Shown: positions 1 to 8,163, counted from the first letter of the stretch. The stretch is 64,000 bases of DNA from Microbacterium sp. cf332 (GCF_900102175.1 NZ_FNKN01000004.1:1-64000); one strand, 5' to 3'. The notes: a model not told the origin generated them from the sequence alone. Program-made: numbers and translations.

Positions 1-344
1 CCGCGCTCGATGCGCCGCTCCACCCACGCGGCGAACACCGCCGGGTAGTCATCGACCACCGTCATCGCGTGATCGATCTCACGCTGCACCCGCCGGTCCG
101 TGGACCGCGCCATCCCCGCGGCCTCGGCAGCGACCGACCGCAGCTCCATGTCCGACGCCATCCCGCGAACCCCACCCTGCCGTGCCTCGCGCAACGCCGA
201 CCGGCCCAGCTCCGCGAGCGCACGCACGTGCGCGACCTCGCCGGCATGCTTGAGCGTCAACGCCTCCTCGAGCTCGGAGAACGCGGCGGCGTGCGGCGGA
301 CAGCCCGAACCGCCCACTCCGCCCGTCCCATCACCCGTTCGCAT
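1..344 (-). CDS. DUF222/HNH endonuclease-like protein, N-terminal part (cut by window edge)
   Basis: Reading from an ATG at 344 towards the left edge gives 114 open codons with no stop, so the gene continues outside the window. The N-terminus is Gly-rich (MRTGDGTGGVGGSG), followed by an amphipathic helix region (AAAFSELEEALTLKHAGEVA) and then SDMELRSVAAEAAG, RSTDRRVQREIDHAM and DDYPAVFAAWVERRIER. The 'variable helix, then Tyr-Pro ... W...G/R-I-x-R' layout is that of DUF222 (13E12-repeat type) proteins, which usually end in an HNH nuclease domain and are highly multicopy in Microbacteriaceae. The HNH part is not in the window, so nuclease activity cannot be judged. Family assignment is by pattern only. 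Confidence 0.7.
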   Translation of the reverse strand, partial: MRTGDGTGGVGGSGCPPHAAAFSELEEALTLKHAGEVAHVRALAELGRSALREARQGGVRGMASDMELRSVAAEAAGMARSTDRRVQREIDHAMTVVDDYPAVFAAWVERRIER

Positions 345-505
345 GTTCCCATCGTGCCACCGAGGTACGACATCACACACGAAGAAATATCCAGGTGAGG
401 ATAACTTTTCCGCCCTCCACGATGTGGAGGAACCGGCATCTGGAGCGTCCCGGAGAAAAAGTGGGGATTCGCGTCACGAAACCCGTCATCCGTCATCTCT
501 CAGGC

Positions 506-1027
506 ATGCACGCAACGACGAACGCACTCGGAGCACCGGATGGGGCTCGCGTGAACGCGCACGAGCCCCGCCTCGAGACCCGGGCGTCGCGACGGCGCGA
601 CCGGATCGGCGACGCCGTCTTCCGTGCGCCTCTCGGTGCTCGGCGGCGCGCGCGACGCTCGGCACCGGAGGGCGCCATCCGCCCCTCCGCGATCGAGATA
701 CGCGGGGCCACGGTCCGAGTGGTGTGGGGGTGGCAGGGCTGGCATGAGCGCACGTGGCAGCGCGGTCAGGTCGGATTCGTGTGCTCGTCGCGCACGGTCG
801 AGGACGACGGTGTGCCCTCTCGCCTCATCCTCGTCGTCGACACGGCGCACGACGCGGGTGCCGTCACCGCCACGCTCGCGTGCGACGGGTTCGCTCCTGC
901 CGCCTACGCGGCACTCACCCGTCACTTGCGCAACTTCGAGGCGATCGGCGATGCCGAGCGCGCAGCGACGGACCCGCTGGCCTGGGCCGGCTCTGCGGCT
1001 CCGCTCAGCGTCGACTCGCTACGATGA
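506..1027 (+). CDS. Hypothetical protein overlapping the sigma-factor gene
   Basis: A 173-residue frame from ATG 506; GTG 551 is an alternative start. I recognise no family. The first 60 residues are Arg-rich and could be untranslated. The rest is compact and protein-like, with WGWQGWHERTWQRGQVGFV, then RLILVVDTAHDAGAV and a helical stretch ending in LRNFEAIGDAERAATDPLAW. Its TGA (1025-1027) overlaps the ATG of the sigma-factor gene (1024) by the 4-base ATGA arrangement typical of translational coupling, which is the main reason to accept it. It may work with the sigma factor. No motif supports a function. Confidence 0.5.
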   Translation: MHATTNALGAPDGARVNAHEPRLETRASRRRDRIGDAVFRAPLGARRRARRSAPEGAIRPSAIEIRGATVRVVWGWQGWHERTWQRGQVGFVCSSRTVEDDGVPSRLILVVDTAHDAGAVTATLACDGFAPAAYAALTRHLRNFEAIGDAERAATDPLAWAGSAAPLSVDSLR

Positions 1028-3123
1028 CCGAGTTCTCACCCGAACTGGGGTCCGGGTGGTCTTCGAACGGATGGAACGCGGCCATGCCCAGCGAGCCGGT
1101 CTCCGACGACGCTCTGGTCGAGCGCGCCCGGAACCTCGACGAACGCGCCTACGGAGAGCTCTGGCTCCGCCACTCCGCCGCGGCGCATGCGGTCGCGCGC
1201 GCCTACTCGTCGCTGGATCCCGACGACGTCGTCGCCGAGGCCTTCGCCCGCATCCTGGCGGCGATCCGCCGGGGCGGCGGCCCGTCGATGGGCTTCCGCC
1301 CCTACCTGCTGACCGCGGTCCGGAACGTCGCGCACGAATGGGGTGCACAGCAGAAGCGGGTCTTCGCGAGCGATCTCGAGGATGCCGCAGACGAGGCCGC
1401 GCCGGATGCCGAGTGGTCGGCAATCGCGGGCTTCGAGTCGAGCGCGGTCGCGACGGCGTTCGCGACACTCCCCACCCGGTGGCAGGAGGCCCTCTGGTAC
1501 AGCGAGGTCGACGGCCTGAAACCACGTCAGTTCGCGCCGCTGCTGGGGCTCGCGCCCAACGCGGCGTCCGCGCTCGTGCTGCGGGCGCGCCGCGGGTTCC
1601 GCGACGCCTGGGTGTCGGCGCAGCTGCGGCGGGCCGACACCGACGAGTGCCGCGAGACGCTCGAGCTTCTCGGCGCGCACTCCCGTTCGGGCCTGTCGAG
1701 ACGGGACTCCCGCCGCGTCGACGCGCACCTCGCCACGTGCGAGGGCTGCGCGCTTGCGTGGGCGGAGGCGCGTGACATCTCGTCGCGTCTCGCGCTCGTA
1801 CTCATCCCGCTCGTCGTCGGCATCCCGGCGACGGCCTCGTACTCCGCATGGACCCAGTCGGGTGCGGCGCAGGTCGCGACGTTCGCGCTGGGCACGGGTG
1901 GTGTCGGCGGCGGCCCCGGCGGGACCGCTCCGCCCCCGGTCGGCGCACGCGTCACCGCCGCTGCACGCACTGCATGGCGGCATCCGCTCCTCCACGTCGC
2001 CGCCGTGGCCGCGGCGGGTGCGGCGATCGCCTTCGCCGTTCCCGCTCTCAGCGCGACCGAGTTGCCGGCGAGCACGATCGAGGCCGAGCCGCAGCATTCC
2101 ACGTCGCCGCATCTCTCCGACCGCGACGCCTCGGATGCCGACATCGCGACGCCCGCCACCGCGCCGCTCGAAGTCTCCTCGACCGAGGGCGGGAACGAGT
2201 CGGATGCCGCACCCCGCACACCGGTCGACACCTTGCGTCCCGCGTTCCCGAAGACCAGCCCCACGCCCACCCTCCCGACGCTCACCCCCGCGCCGGCACC
2301 GGTGGCGTCGCCGAGCCCCTCCGTCACGTCGACGCCGCGCCCGACGGTCAGCCCGAGCCCCTCCGTCACGTCGATGCCGCGCCCGTCCGCCACCGCCACT
2401 CCGACACCCACGGTCACGCCGACGCCGCGCCCGTCCGCCAGCGCCACTCCGACACCCACGGTCGCGCCGACGCCGCAGGCGACCCCCGCCCCGACGCCGC
2501 AGGCGACCCCCACACCCACACCCACACCCACACCGACGCTTCCGGCGCTGACCGCGCCGACGATGACGATCGATTCGAGCGCCGGGCCCACGGTCTACCC
2601 CCTCATCTCGGGCGCCGACGCCGAGCCCGCCGCCACGATCGAGATCGTCGACACCGACGGCGTGGTCTGGGCTGCGACGCGCGCCGACGAGGGCGGCGGA
2701 TGGTCCGTCTCCGACCTGGCGGGGGGTTCCGATGCGACCGATCCCGCCTCCGCACTGCCGGCGGGAGACCACCGACTCTCGGCGCGCCAGATCGTGGACG
2801 GACGCGCGTCGCCGCTCGGCGCCACGACCCCCGTGACCATCGCCGCTCCCCCGGCCCTGATCGCACCGGCCGCGGGGTCCGCCGTCCGGGCGCGCGGGTT
2901 CGAGCTCGCGGTCAGCGGGCAGCCGGGCACTCAGGTGCAACGAGCACGCGTCGGCGACACCGAGCCCTGGCGCAGCCAGCTGATGCCGCTCGACGCCAAC
3001 GGCAGATTCGTCTCGACGTTCATGGTGCCTGCTGGCGGCCCGGTCACCCTCGGCGTGCGATACGTCGACCCCGCCTCAGGACGATTCGGCCCCGCGTCGT
3101 ACGTCTCGTTCCTGGCTTTCTGA
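1024..3123 (+). CDS. ECF sigma factor with C-terminal zinc finger, membrane segments and extracytoplasmic domain
   Basis: 699 residues, against about 180-200 for a plain ECF sigma factor. Residues about 25-105 are region 2 (ERAYGELWLRHSAAAHAV, DPDDVVAEAFARIL) and about 140-200 region 4 (FATLPTRWQEALWYSEVDGL, then a helix-turn-helix-like LLGLAPNAASALVLRARRGF). Next come an anti-sigma-type zinc finger (VDAHLATCEGCALAW, H-x3-C-x2-C), a hydrophobic segment (LALVLIPLVVGIPATA), a second one near 320-340 (LLHVAAVAAAGAAIAFAVP), a Thr/Pro/Ser stalk at about 400-512 with degenerate TP runs, and a C-terminal Ig-like region. Sigma and anti-sigma-like modules are therefore on one chain that probably spans the membrane. 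The start at 1024 is chosen for the ATGA overlap; ATG 1084 is possible. The domain order is clear; the signal sensed is unknown. Confidence 0.85.
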   Translation: MTEFSPELGSGWSSNGWNAAMPSEPVSDDALVERARNLDERAYGELWLRHSAAAHAVARAYSSLDPDDVVAEAFARILAAIRRGGGPSMGFRPYLLTAVRNVAHEWGAQQKRVFASDLEDAADEAAPDAEWSAIAGFESSAVATAFATLPTRWQEALWYSEVDGLKPRQFAPLLGLAPNAASALVLRARRGFRDAWVSAQLRRADTDECRETLELLGAHSRSGLSRRDSRRVDAHLATCEGCALAWAEARDISSRLALVLIPLVVGIPATASYSAWTQSGAAQVATFALGTGGVGGGPGGTAPPPVGARVTAAARTAWRHPLLHVAAVAAAGAAIAFAVPALSATELPASTIEAEPQHSTSPHLSDRDASDADIATPATAPLEVSSTEGGNESDAAPRTPVDTLRPAFPKTSPTPTLPTLTPAPAPVASPSPSVTSTPRPTVSPSPSVTSMPRPSATATPTPTVTPTPRPSASATPTPTVAPTPQATPAPTPQATPTPTPTPTPTLPALTAPTMTIDSSAGPTVYPLISGADAEPAATIEIVDTDGVVWAATRADEGGGWSVSDLAGGSDATDPASALPAGDHRLSARQIVDGRASPLGATTPVTIAAPPALIAPAAGSAVRARGFELAVSGQPGTQVQRARVGDTEPWRSQLMPLDANGRFVSTFMVPAGGPVTLGVRYVDPASGRFGPASYVSFLAF

Positions 3124-3132
3124 GGGGCCGAC

Positions 3133-3150
3133 GCGGCGCGATCGCGCCGC
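3133..3150. terminator. Perfect 18-bp palindrome between convergent genes
   Basis: GCGGCGCGATCGCGCCGC is a perfect inverted repeat in the 34-bp gap between the convergent sigma-factor gene (stop 3123) and the SulP gene (stop 3158). It could act as a bidirectional terminator stem. There is no T-run after it on either strand, so intrinsic termination is inferred from position and stem strength only. Confidence 0.5.
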
Positions 3151-3157
3151 CTGCCGG

Positions 3158-4687
3158 TCAGTGCTCTCCGACGTGTCCGCTGAGGCGTCCATGCAGGGCG
3201 GATGCGGCCGGATCAAGCCCCTCGATGACGACGGTCTTGCCCTGGCGGGCGTACTTCCCGACGATGGCGTCGAGCGCGGCGACGGTCGACGCGTCCCAGA
3301 TATGCGCCAGACTCATGTCGATGACGACGCGGTCGGGGTCGTCGGCGTACGAGAACTGGGTGGTGAGGTCGTTGCTCGAGGCGAAGAAGAGCTCGCCGGC
3401 CACCTCGTATCGCGCGGCGGCGCCCCGAGAGTCTCCGTCGTCGACCGTGCGTGTGACGCGCACGACGTGGGCGACCCGCCGGGCGAACATGATCATCGCC
3501 GCGACCACACCGAGCACGACGCCGATCGCGAGGTTGTGCGTCCATACGGTGGCGACCACCGTGATGAGCATGACGGCGGTCTCGCTCTTCGGCATACGCC
3601 GCAGCGTGGCCGGGCGGATGCTGTGCCAGTCGAACGTGGCGATCGTCACCATGATCATGACCGCGACGAGAGCGGCCATCGGGATGATGGCGACGACATC
3701 GCCCAACCCGACGACGAGGAGGAGCAGGAAGACGCCCGCGAGCAGAGTCGAGATGCGGGTACGCGCACCGGATGCCTTGACGTTGATCATCGTCTGGCCG
3801 ATCATCGCGCAGCCGCCCATGCCGCCAAAGGCGCCCGAGAGGATGTTGGCGGCGCCCTGCCCGAGGGCTTCGCGCGTCTTCCGCGAGTGCGTGTCGGTGA
3901 TGTCGTCGACGAGCTTCGCCGTCATGAGCGATTCGAGCAGTCCGACCACGGCCATCGCGAGGGCGTAAGGCGCGATGATCCGCAGAGTCTCGAGCGTCAA
4001 CGGCACGTCGGGGAGGAGCAGGGCCGGCAGGCTCGAGGGCAGTTCCCCCTGGTCGCCGACCGTCGGCACCCGCCATCCGAAGGCGACCACCGCCAGGGTC
4101 AGCAGCACGATCGCGACGAGCGGCGCGGGGACGACCTTCGTGAGGCGCGGCAGCGCGACGAGGATCACGAGACCGGCGAGCACGAGCGGCCAGACCAGCC
4201 AGGGGATGCCGTCGCCGAACAGCTGCGGCACCTGCGCGAGGAAGATGAGGACGGCGAGTGCGTTGACGAACCCCACCATGACCGACCGCGGGATGAATCG
4301 CATGAGCCGCGCGACACCGAGCACGCCGAGCACGATCTGCACGAGGCCGCCGAGCAGCACCGTGGCGATGAGGTAGTCGACCCCGTGCTCGCGAGCCACT
4401 GGAGCGATGACGAGGGCGATCGCCCCGGTCGCGGCCGTGATCATCGCGGGCCGCCCGCCGAGGAACGCGATCGCGACCGCCATGACGAACGAGGAGAAGA
4501 GCCCCAGACGCGGGTCGACGCCCGCGATGATCGAGAACGCGATGGCCTCGGGGATCAGCGCGATCGCGACGACCAGCCCGGCCAGCGTCTCGCGCGTGAG
4601 CAGTCGTGGGCTTCGCAGCGCCTGGAGCACGGTCGGCTGGGTGCGATAGCGCGACGCGGGGTCGCTCTGTGGGGTGACGGCGGTCAC
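3158..4687 (-). CDS. SulP-family inorganic anion permease with STAS domain
   Basis: 509 residues from GTG 4687. The N-terminal part carries the SulP signature region (LLTRETLAGLVVAIALIPEA, IIAGVDPRLGLFSS), then about ten further hydrophobic segments including the conserved GGMGGCAMIGQTMINVKASG stretch. Residues from about 425 form a STAS domain (VAGELFFASSNDLTTQF, VVIDMSLAHIWDASTVAALD). SulP proteins carry sulfate, bicarbonate or other anions, and the substrate cannot be read here. Upstream in-frame codons run far into the MerR gene and have no start support. The divergent MerR gene 87 bp away is the likely regulator. Confidence 0.92.
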   Translation of the reverse strand: MTAVTPQSDPASRYRTQPTVLQALRSPRLLTRETLAGLVVAIALIPEAIAFSIIAGVDPRLGLFSSFVMAVAIAFLGGRPAMITAATGAIALVIAPVAREHGVDYLIATVLLGGLVQIVLGVLGVARLMRFIPRSVMVGFVNALAVLIFLAQVPQLFGDGIPWLVWPLVLAGLVILVALPRLTKVVPAPLVAIVLLTLAVVAFGWRVPTVGDQGELPSSLPALLLPDVPLTLETLRIIAPYALAMAVVGLLESLMTAKLVDDITDTHSRKTREALGQGAANILSGAFGGMGGCAMIGQTMINVKASGARTRISTLLAGVFLLLLVVGLGDVVAIIPMAALVAVMIMVTIATFDWHSIRPATLRRMPKSETAVMLITVVATVWTHNLAIGVVLGVVAAMIMFARRVAHVVRVTRTVDDGDSRGAAARYEVAGELFFASSNDLTTQFSYADDPDRVVIDMSLAHIWDASTVAALDAIVGKYARQGKTVVIEGLDPAASALHGRLSGHVGEH

Positions 4688-4757
4688 TCTGCTGCTTTCT
4701 GCCGGCGGCGGCGAGAATGGGGTGTCGGCCGCGGAACCGCGCGCCGACCAGAATCTA

Positions 4758-4770
4758 ACGTAACGTGAGG
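4758..4770 (+). promoter_or_regulatory. ACGTAACGT element and RBS in front of the MerR gene
   Basis: In the 87-bp gap between divergent SulP and MerR genes, ACGTAACGT (4758-4766) is a short inverted repeat. It contains TAACGT (4761-4766), a possible -10 element, and runs into GTGAGG (4765-4770), a ribosome-binding site 4 nt before the ATG at 4775. A MerR protein acting on its own and the divergent promoter would be expected to bind here. Weak evidence: short element, no second copy seen. Confidence 0.35.
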
Positions 4771-4774
4771 TTTG

Positions 4775-5152
4775 ATGTCGAATCCCGACGGGGTCTCCAT
4801 GCGCATCGGCGAGGTGACCGAGCGGACAGAACTGTCGTTCCGCACGCTCCGCCACTACGACGAGATCGGCCTCGTCACTCCGTCGGCCCGCACAGAGGGC
4901 GGCTTCCGCCTCTACACCGAGGGCGACGTCTCCCGCATCCTGCTCATCCGCCGGATGAAGCCGCTGGGCTACAGCCTCGACGAGATGCGCGACCTTCTCG
5001 ATGTCGTGGACGCACTCACCGCCTCGCCCGGGGATGCCGACCTGCGTGCGCGGCTCGAGGCCATCCGTTCCGGCGCGGCAGAGCGCCGCGAGAGGCTGAC
5101 CCGCCAGGTGGCGATGGCCGACGAGTTCATCGACCAGCTCGGCGACGTCTGA
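4775..5152 (+). CDS. MerR-family transcriptional regulator
   Basis: 125 residues from ATG 4775. ATG 4799 (MRIGEVTERTEL) is where many MerR proteins begin and remains possible; the GTGAGG just upstream favours 4775. The N-terminal winged helix is clear (IGEVTERTELSFRTLRHYDE, then RTEGGFRLYTEGDVSRILLI), followed by a dimerisation helix (ERRERLTRQVAMADEFIDQL) and almost no effector domain. There is no cysteine cluster for metal sensing. It is divergent from the SulP permease, which suggests it controls that transporter; the ligand is unknown. Confidence 0.88.
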   Translation: MSNPDGVSMRIGEVTERTELSFRTLRHYDEIGLVTPSARTEGGFRLYTEGDVSRILLIRRMKPLGYSLDEMRDLLDVVDALTASPGDADLRARLEAIRSGAAERRERLTRQVAMADEFIDQLGDV

Positions 5153-5186
5153 CGTCGGCGAGCGCGCGTGCGTGCGCGCGTGCGTC

Positions 5187-5453
5187 TCAGGCGTAGGCCC
5201 GATGCACGTGCCATCCGTCCTCGAATCGGTACACGTCGAACACGAACGCGTCACCCCCACGGTCGGTCGCCTGGAAACGCCAGCCGTACAGCCCCCTCCG
5301 CCGGTCGTCGTCGGCCGCGAGCGACCACACCGAGTCGCGCAGACGGGTCGGCATGTCGCTCACGGTCCAGCGCCGCCCGCCGTAGAACATCCGCGCCGGG
5401 ATGTCGTCGACGAGCCAGAGGGTGACATCGTGGGAGCTCGTCGTCTCGGTCAT
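5187..5453 (-). CDS. Small hypothetical protein
   Basis: 88 residues from ATG 5453. The chain is rich in aromatic residues and looks like a small beta-strand protein (DVTLWLVDDIPARMFYGGRR, LRDSVWSLAADDDRRRGLYG, VFDVYRFEDGWHVHRAYA). This resembles short actinobacterial DUF6504-type proteins, but I am not certain. The start is chosen because TACTCT lies 6 nt upstream of the ATG, as in leaderless actinobacterial genes; a second ATG at 5471 lies beyond that element. It is convergent with the MerR gene and divergent from the SDR. Confidence 0.7.
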   Translation of the reverse strand: MTETTSSHDVTLWLVDDIPARMFYGGRRWTVSDMPTRLRDSVWSLAADDDRRRGLYGWRFQATDRGGDAFVFDVYRFEDGWHVHRAYA

Positions 5454-5459
5454 GGGATG

Positions 5460-5465
5460 AGAGTA
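5460..5465 (-). promoter_or_regulatory. Possible -10 element of a leaderless transcript
   Basis: TACTCT (minus strand) ends 6 nt before the ATG at 5453 and there is no ribosome-binding site, the usual look of leaderless actinobacterial genes. Confidence 0.35.
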
Positions 5466-5530
5466 GAACATCTCTTCGACACTCGCCAGGCCGCGTTGTG
5501 GATAAAAATACGAACGCGGCTCCTCCTGCC

Positions 5531-5536
5531 TAAGCT
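5531..5536 (+). promoter_or_regulatory. Possible -10 element of a leaderless transcript
   Basis: TAAGCT ends 6 nt before the ATG at 5543. The intervening GGGGGA could instead serve as a poorly spaced ribosome-binding site. No convincing -35 was seen. Confidence 0.35.
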
Positions 5537-5542
5537 GGGGGA

Positions 5543-6298
5543 ATGGATCTGCACAGCCTGTTCGGACTCGGCGGGCGACGCGCCCTCGTCACGGGTGGTA
5601 GCTCCGGCATCGGTCTCGCGATCGCCGGAGCACTGGCGACGGCCGGCGCAGAGGTCGTCGTCGCCGCACGCGGACGCGACCGCATCGACGAGACCGTAGC
5701 GGGCATCCGGTCGGCGGGAGGCCGCGCGGCAGGCCTGGTCGCCGACCTCTCGACGCGTGCGGGATGCCACGAGCTCGCCGACGCGGCCGGACCGATCGAC
5801 GTCCTCGTGAACTCGGCGGGCATCAACATCCGCCCACCCCTGTCGGACCTCGACGAGGACGTCTGGGACGCCACGATGTCGGTCAACCTCGACGCGCCCT
5901 TCATCCTCGGACAGCGCCTCGCGCCGGGGATGATCGAGCGCGGCTACGGTCGCATCATCTCGATCAGCTCGCAGCAGGCGAGCCGGGCGTTCGCCTCGAG
6001 CGGGGCGTACGGCGCCTCGAAGGCCGCCCTCGAGGGGCTCGCCCGCTCGCAGGCCGAGGCGTGGACGGCCTCGGGCGTGACCTCGAACGTGCTCGTGCCG
6101 GGTTTCGTGCTCACGCCGCTCAACCGCCGCCTGGCGAGCGATCCCGGCGTCGTGGCGTCGCTCGCCGCACGGACCTTCGCCGGGCGCAACGGCCTGCCCG
6201 ACGACTTCGCGGCCGCGGCGATCTTTCTGGCCGGACCCGGGTCGGCCTACGTCACCGGCCAGTCGATCGCCGTCGACGGCGGATTCTCCGTCCACTGA
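5543..6298 (+). CDS. SDR-family oxidoreductase (gluconate 5-dehydrogenase-like)
   Basis: 251 residues, normal for a classical short-chain dehydrogenase. It has the nucleotide-binding TGGSSGIG motif near residue 17, the NSAG motif near 91, a catalytic Ser in IISISSQQAS and YGASK near 156, and the C-terminal signature SAYVTGQSIAVDGGFSVH. The MDLHSLFGLGGRRALVTGG start resembles gluconate/2-deoxygluconate dehydrogenases, so a sugar or sugar acid is plausible, but SDR substrates cannot be read from the chain. It stands alone, between a divergent small gene and a MarR gene. Confidence 0.9.
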   Translation: MDLHSLFGLGGRRALVTGGSSGIGLAIAGALATAGAEVVVAARGRDRIDETVAGIRSAGGRAAGLVADLSTRAGCHELADAAGPIDVLVNSAGINIRPPLSDLDEDVWDATMSVNLDAPFILGQRLAPGMIERGYGRIISISSQQASRAFASSGAYGASKAALEGLARSQAEAWTASGVTSNVLVPGFVLTPLNRRLASDPGVVASLAARTFAGRNGLPDDFAAAAIFLAGPGSAYVTGQSIAVDGGFSVH

Positions 6299-6318
6299 CT
6301 CTCCGCGCCCCGGCCGGC

Positions 6319-6337
6319 GGGTGAGGTCACCTCACCC
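6319..6337. promoter_or_regulatory. 9-1-9 palindrome upstream of the MarR gene
   Basis: GGGTGAGGT-C-ACCTCACCC is a perfect inverted repeat, with a further half-site-like AGGTGAG at 6347-6353. It lies between the SDR stop (6298) and the MarR start (6432). Two readings: an operator for the MarR protein, or a terminator stem for the SDR gene. The extra half-site favours an operator. Confidence 0.45.
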
Positions 6338-6431
6338 CGCCATATCAGGTGAGCGCTCCCACCGGAAGGCCTCCCCTCCGACGCCCCGCTCCGCAAGACT
6401 GAGGCGCGACAGCGAGAGCGCGGGGGATTCC

Positions 6432-6887
6432 ATGACAGTGCAGGGCGAGACATCGTCGGCGGCCGCGGTTCTCGATGCGCTCTGGGCGTACGAGGCGGCG
6501 GAGGGAGCCATCCGGATCCGCCTGCGCGACTCGATGCTCGTGTGCGAGAACGACCTGCTCGCGCTCGAGAAGCTCATCGACGCGCAGGACCGCGACGTCG
6601 CGCTGACGCCGTCGAACATCACGCAGGAGCTCGGGATCTCGTCCGCCAGCACGACCGCGATGCTCGACCGCCTCGAGCGCTCGGGGTATCTGCGACGCCA
6701 GCCGCATCCCTCCGACCGCCGCAAGGTGTTCGTGACGCTCGGCGACCGTCCGGTCGAAGGCCTGCGTCGCTCCGGTTCCGACATGCAGCACCGGGTCGAG
6801 GACGTCATCGCCGACATGCCGGCGGGCTCCGCGACCGTGCTCGTCGATTTCCTCTCGCGGATGCGGCTCGCCGCCGAAGCCGCCTGA
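6432..6887 (+). CDS. MarR-family transcriptional regulator
   Basis: 151 residues from ATG 6432; the longer frame upstream covers the palindrome and has no start support. The winged helix is visible at about residues 40-110 (LTPSNITQELGISSASTTAM, DRLERSGYLRRQPHPSDRRK, VFVTL), flanked by dimerisation helices. The DRR wing motif is intact. The next gene starts 1 nt after its stop, so the two are co-transcribed. Ligand unknown; the palindrome at 6319-6337 is a candidate autoregulatory site. Confidence 0.88.
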   Translation: MTVQGETSSAAAVLDALWAYEAAEGAIRIRLRDSMLVCENDLLALEKLIDAQDRDVALTPSNITQELGISSASTTAMLDRLERSGYLRRQPHPSDRRKVFVTLGDRPVEGLRRSGSDMQHRVEDVIADMPAGSATVLVDFLSRMRLAAEAA

Positions 6888-6888
6888 C

Positions 6889-8163
6889 GTGACGTCCCCG
6901 GCACACGGGGCCGCCCTCTCCCGCCTGCTGCGCCTCTCCCGGCAGGTATGGGTGCGCGCTGCGGCCTTCACACTCATCGCCGTCGTGGTGGCCCTCGCGG
7001 CGGGAGTGATCGGCTCCCTCATCCCCGTCGAGCTCGTCATCGACCTCGGGCAGGATTCGGTCGGCTCGATCCTGCAGATCCTCGCCACCGCCATGCTGAC
7101 CGCGACCACCTTCTCGATCACCGCGATGGTCACGGCGTACTCGTCGGCCACGACCACCGCGACCCCCCGCTCGACGCAGCTGCTCATCTCCGATCCGACA
7201 TCCCAGAACGCCCTGTCGACATTCGTCGGCGCGTTCGTGTTCTCCCTCGTCGGGATCATCGCCCTCTCGACCGGCTACTACACCGAACAGGGCCGGACGA
7301 TCCTCTTCGGCGGCACGCTCGTCGTCGTCGCGATCGTCGTCGTCACACTGCTGCGCTGGATCGCCCACCTCGCACGGTTCGGCCGCATGGCGGACGTGAT
7401 AGACCGCGTCGCGGCGGCAGCCGAGGGCGCGCTCGTCGCGTACGCGCGCACACCGACCCTCCGCGCCCGCCGTCTCGTCGAGGTCCCCACGACCGCGGCG
7501 GCGGTGTGGTCGGACGCCGTCGGCTACGTCGCCCACATCGACATCGCCGCGCTCGATCGCGCGGCGCGGCAGCACGACGTCGACGTCTTCGTCGGGTCGC
7601 CGCCCGGCGCGATCGCGGACCGGACCCGCCCCCTGGCGCACATCGCACCGGCGGGTGGGACCGACGATCCGGACGGGCTGACGGATGCCGTGCGCCGGGC
7701 GTTCCGCCTGTCATCGCACCGCGACTACGAGCAGGATCCCCGACTCGGCGTCATCGCGCTCACGGAGATCGGCAGTCGAGCACTGTCGCCCGCGACGAAC
7801 GACCCCGGCACGGCGATCGAGGTCGTCGCCGCACTGCAACGCGTGCTCACCCGGTCGCTCGAGACGCCGCCGGACGAGGACGTCGCGTTCGAGCGCGTAT
7901 TCGTCGAACCGCCCCGCGTCGAAGACCTCGTCGCCGACGCCTTCCGCCCGCTCGCGCGCGATGCCGCCGGCCTGCTGGAGGTGCAGATCCGGCTGCAGAA
8001 GTGCCTCGCCGCCCTGGCCGCGGCGAGCCCGGCCCACTGGACGCTGTTCGAACGGACGGCCGCCGACGCGATGCGGCGGACCCGCGGCGTCATGGACGGC
8101 GCCGATCGACGCGTCCTGCGCAGCGCCGCCGCATCCGCGTGGCGGCGCCCGACCCGCCGCTGA
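6889..8163 (+). CDS. DUF2254 membrane protein
   Basis: 424 residues from GTG 6889, one base after the MarR stop. Four membrane segments fill the first 160 residues (VWVRAAAFTLIAVVVALAAG, ILATAMLTATTFSITAMVTA, STFVGAFVFSLVGIIALSTG, LVVVAIVVVTLLRWIAHLAR). The remainder is soluble and contains the family-like stretch DPRLGVIALTEIGSRALSPA followed by NDPGTAIEVV, which marks DUF2254 predicted membrane proteins. Function is unknown. Co-transcription with a MarR regulator suggests an inducible role, perhaps in envelope stress. Its TGA directly abuts the stop of the convergent gene (TGATCA at 8161-8166). Confidence 0.85.
   Translation: MTSPAHGAALSRLLRLSRQVWVRAAAFTLIAVVVALAAGVIGSLIPVELVIDLGQDSVGSILQILATAMLTATTFSITAMVTAYSSATTTATPRSTQLLISDPTSQNALSTFVGAFVFSLVGIIALSTGYYTEQGRTILFGGTLVVVAIVVVTLLRWIAHLARFGRMADVIDRVAAAAEGALVAYARTPTLRARRLVEVPTTAAAVWSDAVGYVAHIDIAALDRAARQHDVDVFVGSPPGAIADRTRPLAHIAPAGGTDDPDGLTDAVRRAFRLSSHRDYEQDPRLGVIALTEIGSRALSPATNDPGTAIEVVAALQRVLTRSLETPPDEDVAFERVFVEPPRVEDLVADAFRPLARDAAGLLEVQIRLQKCLAALAAASPAHWTLFERTAADAMRRTRGVMDGADRRVLRSAAASAWRRPTRR

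Noticed and set aside
754..1023. N-terminal extension of the sigma-factor frame back to 754
   Set aside because: It is Arg/His-rich, overlaps the better coding frame of the small gene at 506-1027, and the ATGA overlap at 1024 gives a natural start.
2260..2560. CRISPR-like or minisatellite array in the Thr/Pro stalk
   Set aside because: The repeats are degenerate codons for Thr-Pro in a coding stalk; no spacers and no cas genes are present.
1036..2940. Long minus-strand frame opposite the sigma factor
   Set aside because: Composition is Arg/Gly-rich antisense shadow of a GC-rich gene, with no domain or start signal.
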